Assembly (NCBI RefSeq): GCF_011038845.1
Contig: NZ_JAAKDW010000003.1
Span: 186,001 to 250,000 of the forward strand
Reading direction: 5' to 3'
Source of the DNA: Enterococcus sp. ZJ1622
GTDB lineage: Bacteria; Bacillota; Bacilli; Lactobacillales; Enterococcaceae
DNA: 64,000 nt
In this document: positions 27,162-35,323 of the stretch, piece after piece
Numbering within the stretch: position 1 is the first letter of the stretch
How the letters are laid out: the number at the start of each line of letters is the position of its first letter
Program-made: the position numbers and the translations under genes
The notes under the pieces: model-generated
What the model saw: the letters and a program-made list of their open reading frames with translations, nothing else
Databases searched by the model: none
What the model was told of the DNA's origin: nothing

Positions 27162-27804
27162 ACTGGAAGATTTGCTGCTGGAATTAAGGAAAGTGCCGGA
27201 GGAGATTTGGGGATTGTATCAATTCAGGCGCGACCTTTTAGGAAAGAAGATCTCTGTCCCGCAGCAAAAAAGATTCATCAAACAAGCAATCGCGTGTGGT
27301 GTAGGAACGGCCAAAAAAATCCAGAAGCAGTACCCGCTCATGCCGGTTTCGAAAATTTGCGAGCAAATGGAGATACCTATCTGCCAGGTCGCTTCAGAAA
27401 AACTGGCAGGTCGGATCACCTTCGCTACTTATGATGAGACAGAAGGGATCCGAGTGATGGCCGAGCCGCTTGAAAAGCTGAAACAACTCACTGGAACTGT
27501 CACATCGGTTTCTTTGGATCAGGCACCTGATCTGATTTTGGGGCATGAGCTTTTCCATCATATTGAAACAGTAGATAAGGAAATCTATACACGAACGACG
27601 ACGATCGATCTATGGAGATTTCTTTTCTATACTCACCGTTCATCGATCCGAGCATTAAGCGAGATTGCTGCTATGAGTTTTTCGAAAGAGTTGAATCGAT
27701 CTGAGTTTTCCCCTTACTTGTTAGATGCAGCACTGCTTTGGCTGTACAGTCAAGAGCGGAGCAGTTCCATCTTAAGTGAAGTGAGAGAAATCGAACAGTG
27801 GTGA
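27133..27804 (+). CDS. Uncharacterised protein with HExxH motif, partner of the hydantoinase-like protein
   Basis: Up to 223 aa. Unrecognised family. It contains GHELFHHIET (about residues 138-147), a zinc-metalloprotease-like HExxH, followed by an ALSEIAAMSFSKEL stretch with a Glu about 55 residues later that could be a third ligand, a gluzincin-like arrangement. TTG starts at 27133 and 27136 overlap the end of the upstream CDS by up to 29 nt, so translation is coupled; the exact start is uncertain. Function inferred only as possible metallohydrolase acting with the preceding two genes. Confidence 0.7.
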   Translation: MLQEISSKHRLEDLLLELRKVPEEIWGLYQFRRDLLGKKISVPQQKRFIKQAIACGVGTAKKIQKQYPLMPVSKICEQMEIPICQVASEKLAGRITFATYDETEGIRVMAEPLEKLKQLTGTVTSVSLDQAPDLILGHELFHHIETVDKEIYTRTTTIDLWRFLFYTHRSSIRALSEIAAMSFSKELNRSEFSPYLLDAALLWLYSQERSSSILSEVREIEQW

Positions 27805-27823
27805 GTGTCTTATAAAAATAGAG

Positions 27824-27860
27824 GAAGCTGTGACAAAAGACTTGTCGCAGCTTTTTTTTC
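27824..27860 (+). terminator. Terminator after the permease-hydantoinase operon
   Basis: GAAGCTGTGACAA-AAGAC-TTGTCGCAGCTT followed by TTTTTT. A modular repeat element begins directly after the T run. Confidence 0.88.
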
Positions 27861-28102
27861 GGATAAATGGTGTTCCACCTGCTGATTCTCGGCAATAAGT
27901 TCACTGAACAAGAAAATATGAGGAGCTATTTTTGTTTGGTTGTTCTTATTACTTGATGCAGGACAGCTTTTTCACAACCTCTGATTCACGGTGTTCCAGT
28001 GCCAACTTTTCGGAGATAAGCCTAATTTATGCAAAAATGTGGGAAACCATTTTCACAAAATTTTTCTTAGCCCTCAAAGCTGAACGGCACTGTCACAACC
28101 TC
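27861..28102. repeat. EFAR-like modular repeat, inverted copy with modules C and A (2 x 121 nt)
   Basis: The reverse complement of this segment matches modules A and C of 15481-15843, with the gaggttgt starts again 121 nt apart (28102 and 27981). The B module is missing. It fills the gap between a terminator and the end of the GntR gene; no gene lies in it. Confidence 0.85.
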
Positions 28103-28103
28103 T

Positions 28104-28781
28104 CTATTTTTTCGTCTCATCTTCGAAATAATCGGGATATTCATGGATCACATATTCTTGTTCTTCGATGATCATATGTAAATGCATCGTGCAAAGAAAT
28201 CCGACCTCATCGAAGTTGTGTTCGATCATCGTTTGGAGCATGGTCTGATGCTCATCTAACACACGCCCCCAACCTAATTCACTGATTGTTAGACGTAGCC
28301 ATCTGAAACGATCTAAATGAGTACTATAACTTTCCAGCCAGTCCCAGATTTCAAGTTTTCCAGCAATTTCATAGCAGGTACGATGGAATTCTTTGTCCAA
28401 ATCGAAAAATGCTTTTTTGTTTTGCGTGATGACGGCCTGATCTGTTTTCTCTAAGATTTTTTCTAAGCGTAGCTGATCTTGACGTGACATTTTCGCACTG
28501 CATTCCTGAAGGATCGGTTTTTCTAGCTTTTCCCTAGTATAGCGGGCTAAAGAAGCCGAGCGTATATCGATTTTTGATACATAGGTGCCGGATTGCGGAA
28601 TGGTTTTGATCAGTTCCTGGTTCCGTAATTGGATCAAGGCTTCGCGAATCGGTGTACGACCGATTTTCAGCTGCTCTTCCAGTAGTTTGTCTGAGATCCT
28701 GCTTCCGGGGGCTAATTCAGAATAAATGATTTGTTTGCGTATAGATTCATACGCTTGCTGTTGCAGATTATTGATGACCAT
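28104..28781 (-). CDS. GntR family transcriptional regulator (FadR/FCD subgroup)
   Basis: 225 aa. N-terminal winged HTH (LAPGSRISDKLLEEQLKIGRTPIREALIQLRNQELI, about residues 24-60) and an all-helical FCD effector domain with DLDKEFHRTCYE and MIEHNFDEVGFLCTMHLHMI, which carry the metal-binding Asp/His residues. Convergent with the permease-hydantoinase operon and probably its regulator. RBS GAAAGGAAG precedes ATG 28781. Confidence 0.9.
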   Translation of the reverse strand: MVINNLQQQAYESIRKQIIYSELAPGSRISDKLLEEQLKIGRTPIREALIQLRNQELIKTIPQSGTYVSKIDIRSASLARYTREKLEKPILQECSAKMSRQDQLRLEKILEKTDQAVITQNKKAFFDLDKEFHRTCYEIAGKLEIWDWLESYSTHLDRFRWLRLTISELGWGRVLDEHQTMLQTMIEHNFDEVGFLCTMHLHMIIEEQEYVIHEYPDYFEDETKK

Positions 28782-28889
28782 TTGAACTTCCTTTCTTTTT
28801 CAATAAACCAAGTATACCATGAATCGCTTTCAAAGCGTGTGAAGTAACTGATGAATCGTCTAGATGGGAGGAAAAGGTGTTGGCACACA

Positions 28890-28927
28890 TAAAAAAGCTC
28901 TAAAAGGCAGGCCTTCTAGAACTTTTT
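28890..28927 (-). terminator. Terminator of the small CDS at 28940
   Basis: AAAAAGCTCTAAAAGGC and GCCTTCTAGAACTTTTT form an imperfect 15-bp stem with a 2-3 nt loop region and a T run on the minus strand after the hairpin. Confidence 0.7.
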
Positions 28928-28939
28928 GTCATGGAAATA

Positions 28940-29107
28940 TCAATCAGGTCGGATCTCCTGTAGCGATTTGACGCGTCCGCCGATTTTCTTGGCGAAAGCT
29001 TCTGATTCTTTTTTGTCTTTGAAAATGAGCAGATTGTCTTGGTTTTTTTCCCGTGTGCGGCAGCCAGTTTTATCGATGTAACCGTGCAGTACTTTGACGA
29101 CATACAT
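28940..29107 (-). CDS. Small protein of unknown function, 55 aa
   Basis: A 55-codon frame starting MYVVKVLHGY and ending SLQEIRPD. ATG 29107 is preceded by AGGTGATCATC, and a TATAAT lies about 30 nt further upstream on the minus strand. The protein is basic and contains KDKKESEAFAKKIGGRVK, as in small DUF proteins that pair a strand with a helix. It has its own terminator. Function unknown. An overlapping frame at 28900-29103 has no RBS and is a shadow. Confidence 0.75.
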   Translation of the reverse strand: MYVVKVLHGYIDKTGCRTREKNQDNLLIFKDKKESEAFAKKIGGRVKSLQEIRPD

Positions 29108-29192
29108 GATGATCACCTGCTTTTTTCTTTACATTATACGGGCTCTTTGTCGCAACACAAGAAAAATGCTTGGGAAAGAACTGGTCGATTTT

Positions 29193-29633
29193 TTATTTTT
29201 TATCTAATTCTGCGTACGCCTGAAATAACTGATCGATGCTAGGCGCGACACGTCCGAGTTTCACTAATCGTTGGTTGTCAGCCTGAAGGAAACAATGTTT
29301 ACTCGAGCCTGTTGTTTTGAGCCTCTGATCTTCGCTTCCATAGATCTGATAATCAAAATCCAGCCGAGTCCCTGTGTATTTAGCGATCGTTGGTTGGATC
29401 AGCACTTTTTCCCCATAACGGATCATTTCTTTGTACTGGCAGCTTACATCTAGAACAGGGATGATGATCCCTGTCTCTTCGATTTTTTTATAAGGGAAAC
29501 CTAAGTGATCCAGCAAAGCCACTCGTGCTTCTTCAAACCAGCGGATATAATTGCTGTGATGGATGATCCCCATTTGGTCTGTTTCATAATAAAAAGGTTC
29601 GCGTACGTAACCGGTGAATTTTTCCATGTTCAA
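29193..29633 (-). CDS. Acyl-CoA thioesterase, 4-hydroxybenzoyl-CoA thioesterase/YbgC family
   Basis: 146 aa hot-dog fold protein. VREPFYYETDQMGIIHHSNYIRWFEEARVALLDHLG holds the YbgC signature (Y-x-x-TDQMGIIHHSNY with the active-site Asp). It hydrolyses acyl-CoA or acyl-ACP thioesters. It starts inside the end of the nnrD gene (4-nt overlap), so the two are cotranscribed. Confidence 0.9.
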   Translation of the reverse strand: MNMEKFTGYVREPFYYETDQMGIIHHSNYIRWFEEARVALLDHLGFPYKKIEETGIIIPVLDVSCQYKEMIRYGEKVLIQPTIAKYTGTRLDFDYQIYGSEDQRLKTTGSSKHCFLQADNQRLVKLGRVAPSIDQLFQAYAELDKK

Positions 29634-30478
29634 ACTCCTTGTCCTGATGTGTCTTTTTCACAAAAATAGTTCATCCACTTTGGAAGAGCCGCACTGATTT
29701 GTGTAGGCAATACGACATACTGCTCTTTAGCAAGCTGATCGGCGATGAAGCTGTGGAGGTAGACAGCTGCGGCAATCGTCTGGTCATTCTTAGGGAATTG
29801 GGCTAAAAAGCCAGTAAGAATCCCCGCCAGAGTATCACCAGTGCCACCAGTGGCCATAGCTGCAGAACCAGCTGTATTCTTATAGATGCCATGTTGTCCA
29901 TAGATCGTTGTTTCATGACTTTTCAGGACGACTGTAGCGCCTATTTCTTGCTGTTTCTTCAAATTTGCTTCTGTTGTCTGCTCATTGATGGCTAAAGAAC
30001 TGAGACGCTGCCATTCCATTTGATGAGGCGTCAGAACAGTCTGCTTTGGATAAGGAAGCTGTAATTCATGGGCGGCAAGCAGTGTCAAAGCAGAGCCGTC
30101 GATCACCAGCCACTGATCCTCTTTTTGCTCCTTCAAAATCAAACGTAAAAGTGCCAAGCTCTCAGAAGAGGTGCCAAGGCCAGGTCCGATCAATAAAACG
30201 TCTGCGCTTTGCAGGATCGATAGACAAGCGTTTTTGTCGGTCCAATCCAGTACCATTGCTTCCGGCAGATGCGTATGCAGCGGGATGTGATTGTGCTTAT
30301 CCGTCAAAACAGTGGTCAGACCAGCGCCGCTGTGGACTGTCGCTAGAGCACTCATAATGATTGCGCCGCCATATTGAGCGTTTCCGCCAATCAGTACTGT
30401 TCGTCCAAAAGTACCTTTATGTGACTTTTGCGGTCGCGGTTTGATAACGGATGTTAATAATTGTTCGTTCAAGTGCAT
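29630..30478 (-). CDS. nnrD: ADP-dependent NAD(P)H-hydrate dehydratase
   Basis: 282 aa. Ribokinase-like fold: HKGTFGRTVLIGGNAQYGGA near residue 20, LLIGPGLGTSSESL, VIDGSAL, VLTPHQMEW and the C-terminal signature TGGTGDTLAGILTGFLAQ with the catalytic Asp. It repairs hydrated NAD(P)H. It lacks the N-terminal epimerase domain found in bifunctional Nnr proteins. Confidence 0.94.
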   Translation of the reverse strand: MHLNEQLLTSVIKPRPQKSHKGTFGRTVLIGGNAQYGGAIIMSALATVHSGAGLTTVLTDKHNHIPLHTHLPEAMVLDWTDKNACLSILQSADVLLIGPGLGTSSESLALLRLILKEQKEDQWLVIDGSALTLLAAHELQLPYPKQTVLTPHQMEWQRLSSLAINEQTTEANLKKQQEIGATVVLKSHETTIYGQHGIYKNTAGSAAMATGGTGDTLAGILTGFLAQFPKNDQTIAAAVYLHSFIADQLAKEQYVVLPTQISAALPKWMNYFCEKDTSGQGV

Positions 30479-30625
30479 CCAAAAACCTCCTTTGCCTTAT
30501 TATAGCCTAGTTTTTTTGATGGATGAAATAGAAAGAGAGAGGAATTGTCTGATTTTTTAAACTATTTTTTTCTTCATTTTATGGTATCATGGACACGAAG
30601 ACTTAATAAGTGGAGGAATAACTTT

Positions 30626-32044
30626 ATGACAATCGATTGGCAAAAAGAAGTAGAAGCACGTAAAGATGATCTGCTTGAAGACTTGAAAAATCTTTTACGT
30701 GTCAACAGCGAACGGGATGATTCGAAAGTAACACCCGACGCACCATTTGGACCTGGTCCAAGAGATGCACTGAAACACATGCTTGCTTATGGCGAACGTG
30801 ATGGCTTTAAAGTGAAAAACGTCGACAATTACGCTGGACATATCGACCTTGGTGAAGGAGACGAAACATTAGGGATCTTTGGACACATGGACGTTGTGCC
30901 TGCAGGAGATGGCTGGGATACAGATCCATATGAACCGGTGATCAAAGATGGAAAAATCTTTGCACGTGGTTCAAGTGATGACAAAGGCCCAAGTATGGCA
31001 GCTTACTATGCAATGAAAATCATCAAAGAACTTGATTTGAAATTGTCGAAAAAAGTTCGTTTCGTTGTCGGAAGCGATGAAGAAAGCGGCTGGGGCGACA
31101 TGGCTTATTACTTTGAACATGAAGAAGAACCAGATTTCGGTTTCTCTCCAGATGCAGAATTCCCAATCATCAATGGGGAAAAAGGAAATGTTTCATTAGC
31201 TTTGCGTTTCAAAGGCGATAATGCCGGAGATTACGCGTTGAAATCATTTGCTTCTGGTCTTCGTGAAAACATGGTGCCAGGAACAGCAACAGCAGCACTT
31301 GAAGTCCCAAATGCAGAAGCAGCGATCGCGATGGAAGAAGCCTTCCTGAAATTTATCGAAGCAAACCCAGTCAGCGGGACCATCGAAGCAGACAATACCT
31401 ACGTAAAAATCGAATTAGTCGGTAAAGGTGCGCATGGAGCAAGTCCGCAATCTGGGATCAATGCCGGTTCATTCTTAGCATTGTTCTTGGACAACTATGA
31501 ATTTATGGAATCAGCAAAACGATTCATCCATGTGGCAGCAGCGTACGTGCATGAAGACTTCTACGGTGAAAAACTAGGCGTTGCTTACGAAGATGAAAAA
31601 ATGGGCAAATTGACAATGAATGCCGGTTTGTTTGCTTTCAAAGAAAACGGGACAGAAGAAGAGAACTTCATCAACATGAACTTCCGTTATCCTAAAGGTG
31701 TGACAGTCGACAGCTTGGAAAGCGGGATCGAAAAAACAGCAGGACAAGAAGGCGCAACGATCACACGCGGCGCACGTGTCATGGAACCTCATTATGTACC
31801 AATGGATGATCCATTGGTTGCAACCTTACTGCAAGTCTATGAAGATCATACTGGCGAAAAAGGCTACGAACAAATCATCGGCGGCGGTACTTACGGACGC
31901 TTGCTGAAACGTGGTGTAGCTTACGGTGCGATGTTCCCAGGCTATACAGATACTATGCACCAAGCAAATGAATTCATGAGCTTAGACGATCTGTTCCGAG
32001 CAACAGCAATCTATGCGGATGCGATCTATCGTTTGGCGAAATAA
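30626..32044 (+). CDS. pepV: Dipeptidase PepV (M20 family)
   Basis: 472 aa from ATG 30626 (MTIDWQKEVEARK) with GTGGAGGAA as RBS; the longer frame to 30545 lacks one. Metal-site blocks: GIFGHMDVVPAGDGW (His, Asp), ARGSSDDKGPSMAAYYAM (bridging Asp), VGSDEESGWGDMAYY (Glu pair) and a C-terminal YTDTMHQANEFM (His). It removes N-terminal residues from dipeptides in the cytoplasm. Confidence 0.96.
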   Translation: MTIDWQKEVEARKDDLLEDLKNLLRVNSERDDSKVTPDAPFGPGPRDALKHMLAYGERDGFKVKNVDNYAGHIDLGEGDETLGIFGHMDVVPAGDGWDTDPYEPVIKDGKIFARGSSDDKGPSMAAYYAMKIIKELDLKLSKKVRFVVGSDEESGWGDMAYYFEHEEEPDFGFSPDAEFPIINGEKGNVSLALRFKGDNAGDYALKSFASGLRENMVPGTATAALEVPNAEAAIAMEEAFLKFIEANPVSGTIEADNTYVKIELVGKGAHGASPQSGINAGSFLALFLDNYEFMESAKRFIHVAAAYVHEDFYGEKLGVAYEDEKMGKLTMNAGLFAFKENGTEEENFINMNFRYPKGVTVDSLESGIEKTAGQEGATITRGARVMEPHYVPMDDPLVATLLQVYEDHTGEKGYEQIIGGGTYGRLLKRGVAYGAMFPGYTDTMHQANEFMSLDDLFRATAIYADAIYRLAK

Positions 32045-32057
32045 TCATATAAGAATA

Positions 32058-32098
32058 CTAAAAAAACTCCGGCTATTTTTGATAGCCGGAGTTTTTTG
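32058..32098. terminator. Bidirectional terminator between pepV and the membrane protein
   Basis: AAAAAACTCCGGCTAT-TTTTG-ATAGCCGGAGTTTTTT, a 10-bp GC-rich stem with A and T tails on both sides. Confidence 0.95.
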
Positions 32099-32105
32099 AT
32101 GATAA

Positions 32106-33332
32106 TCATTTTACAGAATGGATATGTTCTTTTTCTAAAAATAGTTCATCGTTTTTTTCTTCAGGGGGAATTAAAAAGGCAAAGGCACTCAATATGGCAA
32201 AACTTGTGATGATTTGCGTACGATACGTAAACCAATAATGTATTTGTGAGTGATTAGCTAAAATATTGTACCAAATATACGGAGTTACAGCAGCTAAGAC
32301 AAATAAAACAAGAAAATGGAACGGATGCCAATTATTTCGTTTCCGATAAGCAATATAAATAAAGAAAAGACAAGTGATTACTAAAATCAATATCGTTACT
32401 TTCGGATACATTAATTTGAAGTTGTTTTTTAACATTTCCAGACGGTGTAGAGGATAGTCGTCATTACCTTCTGTTCGAAAAATGATTTGATTTATCGCAT
32501 CTTTTATTATATTTTTTCTCAGAATAATTGAAGATATACACCATTTAGCAACCCATGTTAGCCCATATCCTAATCCCCAAAAAATACCAGTGAGAACAAA
32601 ATTAATTAATTGATTTTTTAGTTTTTCTATGGGTCTATTTAATTTCTTATTGTTTAAATAAAAAATAATCACTATTGGTATACCCCATGAAACAATGGGG
32701 GTTGTTAGCAAATCAAAAAAATTAGCTAGGGAACCAATAATAAAAAAATATAAGAACATGTTTTGATTTGTTTTTAGTATATTTGGTTTTATTAAAAATA
32801 ATAATGTAGCTAATAATGTTAAAATCCAAATGTTTGAAAATTGCATACTAAAGAAAAAGGTAGACGCATTTCCTAATGCGATAGCAATTAAAAATGCAAT
32901 TCCTAAATAAATATCGCTATGCTTAATCAAAAAGTAAGTAGTTAATCCAATTGTGACAAAGAGAACAGTCGCATAAATAGTACGGATACTGCCGAGAGTC
33001 ATTACTATGAGTAAAGGACGTAAAAATAATTGGTAGCCATGCCAATAACGCGGATAATTTCCCATAAACATCGCATTTTCTAATGGATTAAGTGTAGCGT
33101 TTGATTTGGCTTTAAATATCATCAAGTTGTCAGTGAAATTATCTAATCTTGTACCAAAAGCATTTCCTTTGTTTATGGTGGGATACAGCCCTTCATTTGC
33201 TAACATTTGTATTGATTTATCCACATTTGTATCAATAAATTTTTGTGGGATAGAATAAATAATTGTCAGCAAAATACAATAACTAATGAGTAAAGTGATA
33301 AAAGTAAAAATAATCTTTTTCGAGAGCTTCAT
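32106..33332 (-). CDS. Multi-pass membrane protein, possible polyprenyl-linked glycosyltransferase
   Basis: 408 aa with an N-terminal membrane anchor, a roughly 80-residue extracellular loop (TNVDKSIQMLANEG ... GTRLDNFTDNLMI ... NYPRYWHGYQ) and about 9-10 further membrane segments. The topology resembles GT-C-like glycosyltransferases that use lipid-linked sugars. It is AT-rich relative to its neighbours, and lies downstream of a GT2 with a membrane tail (same strand), a pairing seen in Gtr-type glycosylation systems. Family not recognised; role inferred from topology and neighbour. Confidence 0.6.
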   Translation of the reverse strand: MKLSKKIIFTFITLLISYCILLTIIYSIPQKFIDTNVDKSIQMLANEGLYPTINKGNAFGTRLDNFTDNLMIFKAKSNATLNPLENAMFMGNYPRYWHGYQLFLRPLLIVMTLGSIRTIYATVLFVTIGLTTYFLIKHSDIYLGIAFLIAIALGNASTFFFSMQFSNIWILTLLATLLFLIKPNILKTNQNMFLYFFIIGSLANFFDLLTTPIVSWGIPIVIIFYLNNKKLNRPIEKLKNQLINFVLTGIFWGLGYGLTWVAKWCISSIILRKNIIKDAINQIIFRTEGNDDYPLHRLEMLKNNFKLMYPKVTILILVITCLFFIYIAYRKRNNWHPFHFLVLFVLAAVTPYIWYNILANHSQIHYWFTYRTQIITSFAILSAFAFLIPPEEKNDELFLEKEHIHSVK

Positions 33333-33590
33333 TTGTTTCTCCTAACTGTTTTTGATTTTTCTAATTAATAAATAAGAAGGAAATTACAAGGCGAAATAAA
33401 GATAAAATATAAACTAAAATTGTCAAGAAGACATAAATGTAGCAAAAAAATATAATAATTTAAACAAGCTAATAATTATTAATAAAATCAATAGTTATGT
33501 TTCCTAAGAAGTAAAGAGATTCCGGATACAAATAAAGTTATGAAAAAGGTGGAAAGAAGAATATCTTTTTTTTATACATAATATCCTCAC
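33333..33590. other. AT-rich intergenic region with possible broken small membrane peptide
   Basis: 258 nt. Just after the GT2 stop, on the minus strand, AGGTGAGG precedes ATG 33579, which reads MYKKK and then ends after 13 codons. One nucleotide more in its A8 run would open a 30-residue hydrophobic peptide (DILLSTFFITLFVSGISLLL). No other gene is seen. Confidence 0.35.
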
Positions 33591-34544
33591 CTACTTCATT
33601 TTTTGGTTTTTGTATTCATGATAAACATGGTATAGATTCAATTCATATTCTTTTTTCGCATTCGTGACGACGGTGTCTAAAATCAGACCTGTCACAAGCG
33701 AAAGAAGGGCCAAAGTCATCAAACCTGTACTTAAAATCGCGGAAGGGACACGGGTAATAAAGCTCGTTAACATGAATTCACGAATAACCGGGATCCCTGT
33801 CAATAGACCGAATAAAAAGAAGAAGGCCGTCCAGATACCGAAAAATAACAAAGGTTTGTAATCTTTGAACATTTTGATGATCATCATGATCACTTTGAAC
33901 CCGTCAGAAAAAGTATTCAATTTGGATTCACTACCTTCCGGGCGGTCACGATAATCGATCGGAAGCTCCACTAGCTTGAATTTTTTATCTAAGGCATGGA
34001 TCGTCAATTCTGTTTCGATTTGAAAGCCAGAGCTCATGATAGGGAAGCTTTTGACAAATACCCGGTTGAATCCTCGATAGCCGGTCATTACGTCCCGGAT
34101 TTTTGTTTTGTACATTTTTGTGATCGTATTTTTCACTAAATTGTTTCCGAAATCATGGAATGGACGTTTATTTTCATCGAAATACGTACCATTCGACAAT
34201 CGGTCACCAATCACCATATCCGCTTCGCCAGAACGAAGCTTATCAAGTAAACTGTGAACTGCTTCGGCAGGGTACGTATCGTCGCCATCGACCATCAGAT
34301 AATAATCGGCGTCGATATCGAAGAACATCTGACGGATCACATTTCCTTTCCCTTGCCGCGGTTCTTTTTTTACAATGGCACCACCTTGAACGGCGAGCTC
34401 ATACGTATGATCAGTCGAATTATTGTCATATACATAAATATCTGCCTCTGGTAATTCCCGTTTAAAGTCGGCGATGACGGTCGAGATCGTCGCTTCTTCA
34501 TTGTAGCATGGAATTAATACAGCAATTTTTTCACTTTTTTCCAT
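33591..34544 (-). CDS. Family 2 glycosyltransferase with C-terminal membrane segments
   Basis: 317 aa. GT2 catalytic domain: VLIPCYNEEATISTVIADF (nucleotide binding), YVYDNNSTDHTYE, MVDGDDTYPAEAV (DxD-type metal site) and MTGYRGFNRVFVKSFP. Two membrane helices follow (about 230-255 and 262-295). This resembles polyprenyl-phosphate glycosyltransferases (DPM1/GtrB type), which charge a lipid carrier with a sugar. It likely supplies the neighbouring multi-pass protein. RBS GGAGAG lies before ATG. Confidence 0.88.
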   Translation of the reverse strand: MEKSEKIAVLIPCYNEEATISTVIADFKRELPEADIYVYDNNSTDHTYELAVQGGAIVKKEPRQGKGNVIRQMFFDIDADYYLMVDGDDTYPAEAVHSLLDKLRSGEADMVIGDRLSNGTYFDENKRPFHDFGNNLVKNTITKMYKTKIRDVMTGYRGFNRVFVKSFPIMSSGFQIETELTIHALDKKFKLVELPIDYRDRPEGSESKLNTFSDGFKVIMMIIKMFKDYKPLLFFGIWTAFFFLFGLLTGIPVIREFMLTSFITRVPSAILSTGLMTLALLSLVTGLILDTVVTNAKKEYELNLYHVYHEYKNQKMK

Positions 34545-34673
34545 TGTTCACTCTCCATAAATAATTATAAAACACATTCTATCTAAGAATACCGTATCGC
34601 CAAGGCAAATACCAGTTCCTGCATAGGAAAATTAAGTTATTTTTTCTTTTTGAGTAATTAAAAACTGTTCCTA

Positions 34674-34742
34674 CAAAAAAACCGCTATAAAAGAAAACAA
34701 GTCATGACTGTTCACTCGTCTTTTCGATAGCGGGATTTTTTC
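34674..34742. terminator. Bidirectional terminator between the GT2 promoter region and the PepSY gene
   Basis: AAAAAAACCGCTAT...AAAGA pairs with TCTTTTCGATAGCGGGATTTTTT over a long loop; runs of A and T flank both sides. Confidence 0.75.
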
Positions 34743-34759
34743 TTTCGATCGTTGTATAG

Positions 34760-35119
34760 TTAAATTGATTCTGCTGATTCGCCTTTTTTTCTTGTAATGT
34801 CTAAAACGGTGCCTGTACGTGCATCAGCCAGGAATTCATAATAGACGATTTCGCCATCTTCAACACGGGAGATGCCACCTCGATAAGCATTTGATCGAAC
34901 AGCAAATTTACGGATAGGTTCTTTTTCAAAAGAGATCCAAGAGCCTTCGATCGCGCCTTCTTCCAAAAATGACTCTTTGATCTGCGCCAAAACCTGATCG
35001 GCTGTAAGGGCTTTTTTGCGATGATACAGTATCGTCGAAGCAACACCGCTTAAAAGACCAAGGCTGATCCCTACAGCAAGTCCGCCTTTGAAATAACTGC
35101 GTTCACTTTCTTCATACAT
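34760..35119 (-). CDS. PepSY-domain-like membrane-anchored protein
   Basis: 119 aa. A membrane helix (GGLAVGISLGLLSGVASTILY, about residues 12-32) precedes a PepSY-like domain with the pattern ADQVLAQIKESF ... IVYYEFLADARTGTVLDI. PepSY domains often modulate proteases; this one faces either side of the membrane depending on topology. Monocistronic, function unknown. Confidence 0.75.
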   Translation of the reverse strand: MYEESERSYFKGGLAVGISLGLLSGVASTILYHRKKALTADQVLAQIKESFLEEGAIEGSWISFEKEPIRKFAVRSNAYRGGISRVEDGEIVYYEFLADARTGTVLDITRKKGESAESI

Positions 35120-35323
35120 TCGGATATACCTCCTTTTTCCGTTCCTTTCTATTCCTTGTGTTTATTCTACCACACTCTATGAATTTCTTTGAAATAAATA
35201 ACCGCTCCTTGCGAAAATAAGTTATAATAGTGACAAAAGATTCGTTCTCAAAAAACAAATACTTGTGGATGGATCAATTATAAGTTTGAGAGGAGTTTAG
35301 TCTGAAATTTAGACGAATTGAAT

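Noticed and set aside
28900-29103. 67-codon minus-strand frame
   Set aside because: The overlapping 55-codon frame (28940-29107) has the RBS, promoter and terminator; this one has none.
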